Part shown: in pieces, positions 36,901 to 46,250 of the stretch
Layout of the letters: each line of letters opens with the position of its first letter
Position numbering within the stretch: position 1 is the stretch's first letter
Origin: Syngnathus acus
Lineage: Eukaryota; Chordata; Actinopteri; Syngnathiformes; Syngnathidae
Direction: 5' to 3'
NCBI RefSeq assembly: GCF_901709675.1
Contig: NC_051105.1
Coordinates: 3,649,104 to 3,713,103 of the forward strand
Length of the DNA stretch: 64,000 nt
The notes under the pieces: model-generated
Database searches by the model: none
Told to the model about the DNA's origin: nothing
Seen by the model: the letters and a program-made list of their open reading frames with translations, nothing else
Position numbers and translations under genes: made by a program

Positions 36901-39900
36901 CCTCCTCTATGACCGACGCCAGCCCCGAGAAAGCTCGCTGGAGTAGTTATTCCTGCTGGAGACCGTCACAAGATGGTACGTAGACAACTGACGGCTACTT
37001 GGGCGCTGGCAGTTTGGTGTCCTGAGCGAACTCGTGTCTTGCAGCCTCCACCAGCTGGATCCAGGTGAACCTCGGTCATGTGAGAAAGGTGACTGGGATC
37101 GTCACCCAGGGCTGTCCTCACGCTAACCAAAGGTCCTGCGACGTCTTTGAGATGAAGACGAGTGTTGATGGCAAAAGCTGGACTGAACACCCGGACGAAA
37201 AGGTGAGCCAGTCAACCTGAGGCCAACCGGGCTGTCCAAACTTGCCATTACAAACGAGAGTGCTATTTCTAGTTTACCGGAGGGGGGGAGCACCAGTTTG
37301 GCTCGCCGTTGTCCGCTCAGTACGTCCGCATCCTGCCGCTGGAGGACAGCGTTGACTTCGGCCTCAGTTTTGACCTCTTGGGATGCGCACGTGACGGTAA
37401 GCGAGTCTCTCCCTCCGCTGCCGGGAAAAACATACAACCCATCTTTTGACGTCACCTTTTGTCTGACAGATGCGATGACCTGTGACAGCACGTTCAACAG
37501 CCTCCACTTGACCAAGGCAATGACGTGAGTCGCACTTGCCACGGCGTTTCCACGGCGGTGAGCGCCTGTCGTTAATTTCCTCGTCCGTCCATGCCTTCTG
37601 CAGGTTCCACTGCCCACCCAAGTGCGCCGACTCCCAACACAATGTCACAGGGACCTTGGTCTACAATGAGGTACGTGACGCTTGGACTGGAGAGGCACTG
37701 GCTCTTGCCAAAAATAAACATTTCAAAGAGGAACTTACATTTCAAATGGGATTTTCTTTTACATTTCCAAGGTCCAAATTAGTTTGTCATTTCCACACAC
37801 CAATCAGGAAGGCTACATTGTTTTAGACGGGCAGAACGGCAGCATGCGCAGTACCCATATGATCAAAATGGTGCCCTGACATGCAAGGGGGAGAGCAAGG
37901 GGTCAAATCCTCCCTAACCGTGGGCCGCCAGTTGAGTTCTTGACTTGATGTGAGTGCAGGACTCAAGCGTCTGCGTGGCCGCTATTCACGCCGGCGTCAT
38001 TCGTAACGACATCGGAGGAGACTGTATTGTGATGACGGACGTGGCAAAGAACGGCTTTGCTGGCTCCACCCAGAACGGGATCACCTCCCTCAAGTGAGTG
38101 GCCAACGTTTATGGCAAAGTACCAATAAGAGGCCCAGCTCATTGTCACGTTTACGACCTGCAGGAGTGCTGACTCGACGGATGAAGCCTTCACGTTTGCA
38201 GACCGAGGTGAGTTCACGGAGCATTTTTCCATGTTAAGTGCTCAACCACTACTAACCTCGCACGGGATGTCACCTGCAGAGCCGAGATGCTTGGAAGAGT
38301 CCTGGGAGGAGTTTGCGGGCTTCTGCTACAAAGCTTTTGAGGACAAGAAGAATTGGGCTTATGCTCAAGCTGTCTGCATGAAATTGGGTGCCAATCTGGT
38401 GTCCATCCTTTCGGAGGTGGAGGAGAAGTGGGTCAAAAAGGCCTCCAACCTCGGTGCGTTGTAGAAACTACTCGATAGACGGAATACCTGAACGCTGGGT
38501 GAGAGATCTGCTCGCCTTTGTCCTCTGCAGACACCAGCGACATGTGGACCGGACTGAATGACCTGAGTGTACTCGGCATGTTTGAGTGGTCGGACCACCA
38601 CGAGGTGACCTTCACCGACTGGGCCCCAGAAGAACCCAAAAACTTGGAGAAGGACTGCGTGGCGATGTCGCAAAAGGTACGTGGCCAATTGAGCACTCGC
38701 AAGAACATCTGCACGATCCACTGAAATCCATCTTGCTCATCTTTCAGACTGGAAAATGGAAGCAGATGAGCTGCAAGCTACCCAACAGCTTCATGTGCAA
38801 GATGCCCGAAGCGCATTATGCATTCACCTCAGTGAAGGCAGAGGAGAGCCATTCTGGTGACAGCATACTCTGGCACAGAAACAAGCTCGCCAAGTCAGCG
38901 AATGTCGTGAGTTGATTTTTTTTTTTTCTCTCTCTGCATAAATGAGCATTTTTTTGTTATCCTCCCACGTTTCTGGACAGGTTGAAAGGACAGATTTCCA
39001 CACCATTTTATTTGAGTGTCAGATCTTAGCATTCGCATGGGATTTCTACTCAAGATGTTTTGCCCAGTTATGTTTTGATTACATGCAGGTTGCTGGATCA
39101 ACTGTCGAGCTGAAGGGAGGTCTCCGTGTGAACGACGTCATCACCATCACAGGGCGAGCAAATAAACTGGCGGATTGGTACGAGGACAATCACCCACTCC
39201 CGCACGGGCACAAGAATGCTAATACCGCGAACACACGGTTGTACATCTGTGTTGCAGGTTTAAAATCAACCTGTTTGTGCCTGACGACGAAACCGACAAC
39301 ATGGTCGCGCTGCTCCTCAAGTTAAACTTTGTGACCAAGAAGATTTGGCTGTACTCCAAAGTGGGCACAACTTGGAACAAAAGAGAGGAGCATCCCACAC
39401 AAAGCTCTGGACCCGGACAAGAAGTCAAGGTGACGTGAATTTCTGCACACACTCGCACTTCCGCCTTAGTTTCGGGGTTTCCCAACTTTTGCGTGGAATT
39501 TTCCTTACCTTTGATTGGTGCCAGTTAATTAATTGTATCTAATTGTCGCTCCATTGTTTGTTCATATGTGCAAGGCGTATTCATACAACTGTGGCTGTCA
39601 AAACCTATTCCATCTGGTAGAACCTCCCTAAACATACTTCAATCTTAATAAACAATTGAGTGTTTCCTATGGGAAGCGACCATTTACTGGTTGAAGAGCA
39701 CCGAGCCGAAGGTTGGAGTGATTTTCTTCCCCAAACTACAAAAAGTATGGAATGGAAATGTCAGTCAAAAAGAATTGCTCGAACCTTCCCACCCCTCGTG
39801 ATGCGACTCAGAAATGTCCACAATAGCATGAATTTTCTTCCAATCGCTAGCAGACTTGCCCACAAGTCCCCCGAAAATGTCACATCTTCCGTCTTTGCTC

Positions 39901-40108
39901 GCCGCCATGCCGTTCAAGCTCATCACATGCAATGTGTCCTGTTGTCGCTCAGGTTGTCATCAAGTGCGCCGACGATCATTTCCTGATCACAATCAACGAC
40001 CTCGACGAGGTGACGTACAAATACCGAGAGGCCAATCTACAAAGCATCACGCAGATGATCGTGTGGGGTCACGTGTCCATCAAGGACATCAAGCAAAGCT
40101 CCGCTTAG
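24865..40108 (+). CDS. Secreted multi-lectin protein: (CTLD x3) x3, SUEL, F5/8C, LCCL, CTLD, galectin
   Basis: Not a named family to my knowledge. Exons: 24865-24931; cassette 1: 26775-27159, 27320-27441, 27504-27560, 27641-27793, 27884-27972, 28286-28412, 28475-28525, 28596-28763, 28895-29002, 29076-29189; cassette 2: 29896-30284, 30455-30576, 30645-30701, 30782-30937, 31015-31097, 31596-31719, 31799-31846, 31936-32103, 32197-32313, 32388-32504; cassette 3: 32764-33390, 33459-33515, 33597-33752, 33843-33931, 34317-34437, 34518-34562, 34645-34812, 35700-35819, 35904-36020; tail: 36082-36111, 36193-36336, 36438-36587, 36633-36698, 36841-36975, 37045-37202, 37273-37396, 37470-37524, 37604-37670, 37960-38093, 38164-38207, 38280-38453, 38531-38676, 38748-38906, 39089-39177, 39258-39429, 39953-40108 (TAG). 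Total 6,325 bases, one more than 2,108 codons; the excess is a G at 30157-30160. No transmembrane segment is seen. Odd points: that frameshift, a GC donor at 32505 and a read-through intron in cassette 3. It could instead be a decaying gene or two fused paralogues. Confidence 0.72.
25236..25289. repeat. Short perfect hairpin in lectin intron 1
   Basis: TCCTGAATGCAAAGG and CCTTTGCATTCAGGA are 15-base perfect arms 24 bases apart. Nearby (25010-25140) is a decayed run of AAGTCAGAATTC-like words. At about 25834 and 25930 the phrase AATAAATGTGGGGCTCAGTT is repeated. Confidence 0.6.
26058..26350. mobile_element. hAT-type MITE with 8-bp target duplication
   Basis: The element spans 26066-26342 with inverted ends CAGAGGCGTAGCCAGG and CTTGGCTACGCCTCTG, flanked on both sides by the identical 8-mer CAACCAGC (26058-26065 and 26343-26350). 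An 8-bp duplication and CAG-type ends are typical of hAT transposons. No transposase is encoded. It sits in intron 1 of the multi-lectin gene. Confidence 0.9.
26775..29189 (+). other. Lectin cassette 1 (CTLD1-3)
   Basis: Ten exons, 1,374 coding bases (458 codons). CTLD1 (26775-27441) runs from CEEGWLPFGSSCYKK through WIGLSNL to GKWRHSSC and MCER. A 19-codon linker exon follows (27504-27560, DCPDGWPCAFKDFGYDRVE). CTLD2 is three exons (27641-28412). A short linker exon (28475-28525) leads to CTLD3 (28596-29189), ending ESSYICKRRG. No EPN/QPD-WND calcium-sugar motif is seen. CTLD2 lacks the usual third cysteine and CTLD3 lacks both N-terminal long-form cysteines that cassettes 2 and 3 keep. Confidence 0.8.
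29896..32504 (+). other. Lectin cassette 2 (CTLD4-6), damaged
   Basis: Same ten-exon layout as cassette 1, starting 3,121 bases downstream. Exon 29896-30284 has four Gs at 30157-30160 where cassettes 1 and 3 have three; the frame then stops at a TGA 22 bases further on. The last exon (32388-32504) would need a GC donor (AAAG|GCATGA); if unspliced it ends GKGMI and TGA at 32513-32515. All other junctions and CTLD cysteines are intact, including CGWWMD and NDFCYLL. Confidence 0.75.
32764..36020 (+). other. Lectin cassette 3 (CTLD7-9)
   Basis: Nine exons, 1,500 coding bases (500 codons). The two CTLD exons that are separate in cassettes 1 and 2 are one open exon here (32764-33390), because the donor region was deleted and the old intron reads through in frame, adding 41 codons. 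The intron before 35700 is expanded to 887 bases, about ten times its counterparts. The final CTLD is well formed (NCLYFPTKHKHWKFDNC, SSYMCKKR). Confidence 0.77.
36193..36587 (+). other. SUEL / rhamnose-binding (Gal_Lectin) domain
   Basis: Two exons, preceded by a 10-codon linker exon (36082-36111, QKPEPPHHD). The sequence follows the family pattern: VCDQQKHVELFCQSEG, VIRIQSAFYGRRSGSVC, then ETCPAVSKYLHMVYSC. Eight cysteines and the YGR motif are present. The family binds rhamnose or galactose in fish egg lectins and is a protein-binding module in latrophilins. Confidence 0.85.
36633..37396 (+). other. F5/8 type C (discoidin) domain
   Basis: After a small exon of unclear identity (36633-36698, GYDDTIEWSVLLR), three exons (36841-36975, 37045-37202, 37273-37396) encode the domain. 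It starts CLDSLVEADKRIDDSAFEAS, contains SWIQVNLGHVRKVTGIVTQG, DGKSWTEHPDEK and AQYVRILPL, and ends FDLLGC. Such domains bind lipids or glycans at cell surfaces. The pairing cysteines near each end are present. Confidence 0.88.
37470..38207 (+). other. LCCL domain
   Basis: Four exons (37470-37524, 37604-37670, 37960-38093, 38164-38207). Key matches are FHCPPKC, SSVCVAAIHAGVIRNDIGGD and KNGFAGSTQNGITS. The domain is known from Limulus factor C, cochlin and DCBLD proteins. In DCBLD1/2 LCCL comes before F5/8C; here the order is reversed. Confidence 0.88.
38280..38906 (+). other. Tenth CTLD and linker
   Basis: Three exons (38280-38453, 38531-38676, 38748-38906). CLEESWEEFAGFCYKAF opens a long-form CTLD; MWTGLNDLSVLGMFEWSD, TDWAPEEPKNLEKDC and KWKQMSCKLPNSFMCK complete it. 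EEPK sits where mannose-type lectins have EPN, and there is no WND, so calcium-dependent sugar binding looks unlikely. The last exon runs to SANV|GTGAGT in phase 0, as the galectin exon needs. Confidence 0.87.
39089..40108 (+). other. C-terminal galectin domain
   Basis: Three exons (89, 172 and 156 bases) like the three-exon layout of vertebrate galectin domains. GSTVELKGGLRVNDVITITG leads to FKINLFVPDDETDNMVALLL, then TWNKREE, PGQEVKVVIKCADDHFLITI and WGHVSIKDI. The stacking Trp and following Glu of the sugar site are kept, but the H-N-R triplet (HFNPR in classic galectins) is replaced by LKLNF. Sugar specificity is therefore uncertain. Confidence 0.85.
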
Positions 40109-40967
40109 AACAGCCTGTGCTAAAATTTGAGGACGGACGTCGTCAAATTGTTTTTGGCACAGCTTTTTCCACCAGCCGTAGATGGTTTGTGGGATAATTG
40201 TACAAAAGTAACCACTTTATAGTTTAATCTAATATTTAATCTTAGTCTAATTGGCTATTAGAAAAAGCCAGACTTGCGTGCTTGATTTTTTTTTTTCTTA
40301 TTAATAACCTTTGTGGATCCTGGCTTTGTTTATTGCATTGAAATGCGCAGTATTTGTAGTTAAGATTGTTTTCCTGGCCCGATCAAGAGACCCTTTTGAC
40401 TGATAGTATGATGAGTAATAATAAGAAAATGCAAATTCTGGAGAAACTTGGGAATGGGGAATGCTCGCGAATGATGTGAAAAGGCAGTTGAATCGGTCCA
40501 AAAAAAGGGAAGAACTGATTTTTGCTAAATTCAGCACAAATTTGAAACATGACATTTATGAAACCTTGCTTGGGAATATTGAAAGTCCTCCCGTCCATGA
40601 ATGTGCAGAATGATGTGAATGCCAAACTGGAACGATGTAAATGTGAAATGTCGAATGTGCCATTCGGAATGAGGGGGGAAAATGTTGCTATTTGTGAATT
40701 TTGCAAAAACATTTTTTGGAATGAAAAGCACCCATGACATGAATATTTGAAATATGTTGAAATTGGAATGGGGTGAATCGGATGAATAATGTGGTAGCAC
40801 GTCAAAAAAATGAGAGGAAAAGCGGAATAAGAGTTAATGGTGTATGTGTGAAGGCAGATCTGGCGATGATGCTTGGAGAACTAATCGAGAGTCCTGTTTC
40901 AACGAGTATTTTTTTTCTTTCTTGATGACAAAAGCCAGTGTAGTGATTTTCTTCTGTCAATATATTC

Positions 40968-40973
40968 AATAAA
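40968..40973 (+). terminator. Multi-lectin gene poly(A) signal AATAAA
   Basis: AATAAA about 860 bases after the TAG, in an AT-rich 3' UTR with no other gene. Confidence 0.6.
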
Positions 40974-40989
40974 AGTGCATGCTAAAAAG

Positions 40990-43034
40990 ACAATGCCTCG
41001 ATGAGCCGTGTCCTTGATTCCTTGCTACTTCACGTTTCGTTTATCGCAGCTTCACTACATCGCAGATTTGTTTTCAAAATTAAAACGTTTAAAAGTCAAA
41101 ATAAAACTTCTAAATCGAGGAAACGTGTCTATGCTCCAAATGTTTGTTTACATTCCTTTAGAAGTCCATTTTCGCGTGTTAGTACGATCGCGAATTAGCA
41201 TCTTTCCGCTAACTCGTTAGCCTGCCCAGTACTTCTCGTTGGTGACCCTACTTCGCGGATTTCACTTGTCGCGGGTGGTTTTTGGAACCAATTATCCGCG
41301 ATAAACGAGGGATTACTGTATTTTAAAACGTAGCTATTTTTCCACTCTAGTGTCATCTACTGGCTCAGGTTGGACACTGAATCACTTCATCCCAAACGCC
41401 ACTTTAAAATCCTTAATTGTTTTCTTTTTAATTCTCAGCAGGCTTTTTAAAGTTCGAGCGTGACGAGTCAGTGACGCAATTTCCCGTTCACGAACGAGTC
41501 AGTGACGCAACTTCCAGTTCACAACCGAGTGAGTGACTGTGGCCTTGCCTTCCCCATTCAACAACGGATCAGTGTGTGGGAAGGGGAGTGCGCGAACGAT
41601 TCGGTGAACGATTCTTTTGTACAAATGTTTTGAGTGAACTGATTCCAAAGATTCAGTTTACTTCAAAGAACTAAAATGCACATTACTATGTTGAATCGTG
41701 CGCCATTTTGCCTCCATCCCAGAATGCAGTGCGGCTTTGACAACAACACTTCGCCATTTCAGGCTCAGGGGGGTTGAGCTCGAACTGTGAGCGAGGGAAT
41801 TAGGTCAACCCAAGCCAAGGCGCCACTTTGGCACTTTCTTAGTCCTAAACGCCGTTTAGCTGTGTTTTCACTGCTTGGGAAAGAACCTGCGAACGAACTC
41901 CCATGCTTGTTATTTTCCTGGTCCGAATGATCTTTTTCAGCGTGGGCCCGGGCTGAGCTGTCATCTCGGTTGTCGGATTTTCCTGCTAGCAAGCTAGCTA
42001 AGTGTAAACAAGGTGGGTACGTGTCGTGTTTACGTTTGAATAATCAACACTTGGGTAAATGAGTTAAACACCTGGCTTTTGGTGTGCTTAACGTTGCCCT
42101 AGGGCAGTTTCTCACGAAGAAGCAAAACATCTAATGTCTCGTTTAGCACCGTATTGGCATTACGCTTACAAACTTAGCGTAAGATCACGTAACCTTCGAT
42201 CAGTTTTGTGTTAACCACAATCTTGTTCGTTTTAAAGTTGCATATTTAAAGCTGACATGTTGGATAGGGGCTGCTTGAAATTTGAAGTATGAATTTACCT
42301 TATTAGTCAAACTCGGCAGCGGTTAAAACGGCTCCGATTGGTCAGGAGCCGGAGCTAGGAATTCTGGGCCTCCCGTGTATCGGCCAACTTTTGCTTTCAT
42401 TATTTTTTTTTTGTAGTGATGGAAAGTGAAGCTTCAAATTTGCTTCATGAACTAGCGGTATTTTTTCACTCCTATAGAGTGCACTTGCTGTTCAACATTG
42501 GGCTAAAAGTATACTGACTTGCCATTTCTTAAATTATTTTATTTTAAGGAACAATACCATCTAGAGGAGTCAAAAAATACAACTGGTTCATGAAGCAAAT
42601 TTGAAGCTTTATTTTCCCATCACTAATTTACTGCAATGATACATAGGTTAAAATGAAAAGAATTCAAGACACATGCTCCGTAGTGTCCAGTGTTTGCAGC
42701 TACACACATTTTTTTTTCTGGCAACCCGTGGGTAAAATTCCCATCAATTTACATTTCATTATGCGTCTAGAAATTATAATTAACACTCATGTTGATTTTA
42801 GTTTAGCATGTCCCTGTAAAGAAAGAAAAATGTCAGCATGTTCTGTGCTTTGTCAGCGGTGCTACAGTATGCAATCTGCATTCCCCTTGCTTCAGTGTCC
42901 ACTTTTCTGCAGCTCTCCGTTTTCTCAGTCACCACTTGGATGAAATAGAGGAGCGCTTTATTGTTCCCTTGCATTGGTGTTTGTTAGCATGCCTTATTTG
43001 GACTCATTTGTACCCTGAAACTTTCACATTTTAG
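40990..43034. other. Spacer and probable FBXL3 5' region
   Basis: Non-coding by frame. At about 41455-41690 lies a copy of the AACGATTC/GAATCGTT repeat also seen near 55.56, 56.87 and 57.9-58.2 kb. GTAAACAAG|GTGGGT near 42004-42018 could be a donor of an untranslated first FBXL3 exon, with the acceptor CACATTTTAG at 43034. A MITE lies at 42414-42625. Confidence 0.4.
42414..42625. mobile_element. MITE with long inverted ends
   Basis: TAGTGATGGAAAGTGAAGCT at the left is mirrored at the right by GAAGCTTTATTTTCCCATCA followed by CTA; CAAATTTGCTTCATGAAC and GTTCATGAAGCAAATTTG extend the stem. About 40 paired bases per arm with a roughly 130-base centre. No clear 8-base target duplication was found. 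Confidence 0.75.
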
Positions 43035-43035
43035 G

Positions 43036-44934
43036 ATGAAAAGGATAAAAGGCACCAAGGAGGAAGGTAACGGCTCCCCCAGTAAGAGTCCACCTGAGCC
43101 TCGCAAGAAAGCTCGGAAACAGTCGAGCCCGCCGTCTGAGGCAGGCAGCTCGCTGGATGCAAACTGGGCTTGTCTGCCCCAGGAGCTTTTACTGCACATC
43201 TTCCAGTACCTTCCTCTGCTGGACCGGGCCTTCGCCTCACAGGTGTGCCGTGGGTGGAACCAGGCCTTCCACATGCCCGAGCTGTGGCGCTGCTTCGAGT
43301 TTGAGCTCAACCAGCCAGCCAGCTCCTACCTGAAAGCCACACATCCGGACTTGATCAAGCAGATCATCAAGAGACACTCCAACCACTTGCAATATGTCAG
43401 CTTCAAGGTGTGAGCGGGGGGTTAGAATATTTACAAACCCTACAGGGAAACAACAGATTGGGTTTTAACCTCTTTTCTTTCGACATTGTGTTTGCCAGGT
43501 GGACAGCAGCACCGAGTCTGCAGAGGCTGCTTGTGACATTCTTTCACAGTTGGTGAACTGCTCACTCAAGACCTTAGGGCTCATTTCAACAGCCAGGCCC
43601 AGTTTCATGGAGGTCCCAAAGGTATCATTTACACGATAATAAGATTTAAGTTTTGTGCAAATTTTTAGTATCAAATGTTTTGTATCTAAAAAAATGTGAC
43701 GTATGTTTGGATGGCAGGGTTAAATATTTTTCAATATTAAATATAGTTTTGTTTGAGGTACCTTTGGGAGCCTGGAATACATTTATAAAAATAAAGTTAC
43801 ATTTTTATCACCCATTCAGTCTCACTTCATCTCAGCGCTGACAGTGGTGTTTGTCAACTCCAAATCGCTTTCGTCGCTGAAGATCGACGACACACCAGTG
43901 GATGACCCCTCGCTGAAGGTGCTGGTGGCCAACAACAGCGACACACTCAAGTTGCTCAAGATGAGCAGCTGTCCTCACGTCTCGCCGGCAGGTACGTGAC
44001 CAAAACCCAACTGTGTTTTCTTCAACCAGTTCTACCTTCGCTAAGAAAGTTGAACCCGCAGCAGAAGTAAATTTGCATCGCCGAAGTTCTGAAGTGTAGT
44101 GACGGGATTTATTTTTCTGTCCTTTTGCCAAATGCATGAAATAGATCATTAGGTGCATGGACGCATCATGGACTGAAACAATCGGTTCTAGTACGAGTTG
44201 TCACAATTTGAACTACCTTTAGACGGGTACAAGTTAGAAGATTTTTAACATCCTTAAAAGCAGAGTCATTGATAGATGCGTGTTGTTTTTCAGGGATCCT
44301 GTGCGTGGCGGACCAGTGCCACGGATTGCGGGAGCTGGCGTTGAACTACCACCTCCTGAGCGACGAGCTCCTGCTGGCCCTGTCCTCAGAGAAGCATGTG
44401 CATCTGGAGCACCTGCGCATCGATGTGGTGAGCGAGAACCCGGGCCAGCACTTCCACAGCATTAAGAAAAGCAGCTGGGATGCCATGGTGCGCCACTCGC
44501 CCAAGTTCAACCTGGTCATGTACTTCTTCCTGTACGAGGATGAGTTCGGGCCCTTCTTCAATGACGAGATTCCCGTCACGCACCTTTACTTTGGCCGCTC
44601 TGTCAGCAAAGAGGTGTTGGGCCGCGTGGGCCTGCACTGCCCACGCCTGGTGGAGCTGGTGGTGTGCGCCAACGGCCTGCGCCCGCTTGATGAAGAACTA
44701 ATCCGCATCGCCAAGCGCTGCACGCAGCTATCCGCCATCGGTCTAGGAGAGTGTGAGGTGACCTGCAGCGCCTTTGTGGAGTTTGTCAAAATGTGCGGTC
44801 GCCGCCTGTCGCAGCTCTCCATCATGGAGGAGGTGCTCATCCCCGACCACAAGTACTCCCTGGATGAGATCCACTGGGAGGTCTCCAAGCACCTGGGCCG
44901 GGTTTGGTTTCCGGACATGATGCCCACCTGGTAG
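43036..44934 (+). CDS. fbxl3: FBXL3, F-box/LRR circadian ubiquitin ligase subunit
   Basis: SCF subunit that targets cryptochromes (CRY1/2) for degradation in the nucleus. Exons 43036-43407, 43499-43621, 43820-43991 and 44294-44934 give 1,308 bases and 435 residues, close to the human length. Residues 1-45 are a basic/Ser-rich leader (KKARKQ). The F-box follows ([29 protein letters not shown]), then leucine-rich repeats. The C-terminal tail [10 protein letters not shown] ends in the Trp that, in the known CRY2 complex, enters the FAD pocket. The ATG follows a splice acceptor by one base, so the start sits just inside a second exon. Confidence 0.97.
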
Positions 44935-45748
44935 GAGGATAACGACTACTACGGTGGACCCGGAAGTCTCAAAGGACACAACAAAATGTTCGCCCGCCAT
45001 CAGGACAAAGCTGTCTAACACCACGTCCAACCACAGAGCTCATCGGGATTCTTTGTCGCCACGCGGCGAAAGGAAAATTTCCCAGGAGCGGATCGCCGCA
45101 CAATTATGCTCGCACTACAATGGCCAACAGTAAGGAACGAGGGGCTTTCGAATGAGTATGTCGAAGATGGCCGCTGCAGATGGAATCAAAATGGCCACGA
45201 CTTGGAGTGAAATGTGTATATATGTACGTATTGTTCACGTGAAGTTGTTCAGTGTCCATTGACCATGGACGTTTTCGTTTCCTTGTTTGTTTACATGATT
45301 TTTTTTTTTTGGCTTTTGTTTGTACAATTGGATTTTCTCCTAAGCACCTTACGTCAAATACCAAATGATCTTAGTCGGTGGAGCGGTGGTGGATACATGT
45401 ATAGAAAAATGACATAGTTGAGATCGTTTCTAACCCTCCAGTAGTCGACTGGTCGGCTTTTACTTGCCCTAACTTGGCCGCGCTATTACGTGGTTGCTCA
45501 GGTGCATTTCGTAACAAATCCTCGTTAGTTTCTTTCAACTGTACATTCTGCTTTCCTGCCTTTTATGGCCCCTTCCCCAATGTGGGGTAGCAAGTTCAGA
45601 TGAGTGAAACTTTTTTTTTTTTTTCCTTTAAGAAGGAAGTCAAAAGCATTTGTATATAAAACGCTATGTTTGATTGCAATGGCATAGAAATGTTTATTTC
45701 TTTTATTTCACCCTGTGAAGGTTTCTTTCCATTGAGGTGGCGTAACAT

Positions 45749-45754
45749 AATAAA
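45749..45754 (+). terminator. fbxl3: FBXL3 poly(A) signal AATAAA
   Basis: AATAAA about 815 bases past the FBXL3 stop. The 500 bases that follow, up to the CLN5 stop, show no gene; they contain another plus-strand AATAAA near 46049 and a minus-strand ATTAAA near 46197 that could serve CLN5. Confidence 0.65.
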
Positions 45755-46250
45755 GCTTTTGTCATTAATAACTGTTAGTAATGAGAAACCTTCAGGACAA
45801 CTAATTGCAAAGTATGGAAGATAAAAGCCTATGATTGGACAGCAGCTTTAATGTGCTCTTAAATAGTTTACATTATTTTTTTCTGTTGGCTATTATCTGC
45901 TAAAATGTCTGAAAAAAATCTATGCTGACAAGTTGACCCAGTAATTTTGAGTTTTGACAAGTCAGATTGTCGATTTAAACATGTTCTTTGTGTTACGGCT
46001 CACCTAACTAAAGATTGGTACAAGATTTTTGGACATGTGATCTACTGCTAATAAACAATCAGAACCTCATTCCTCTGCACATATAATGAACACATTTGTC
46101 AAAATAATCATCTGAGGCGGGTCCAAGCACTTTAAATCAGGGTTTTTTGAGTTAAAACCAATGCAGGTTTTAGTTTTGCTATTGTCCCTGTAATTTTTAA
46201 TATGGAGAAAAAAATAAGGTGAGAGAATTTTTTTTTTAGTCTCCCAGTTG

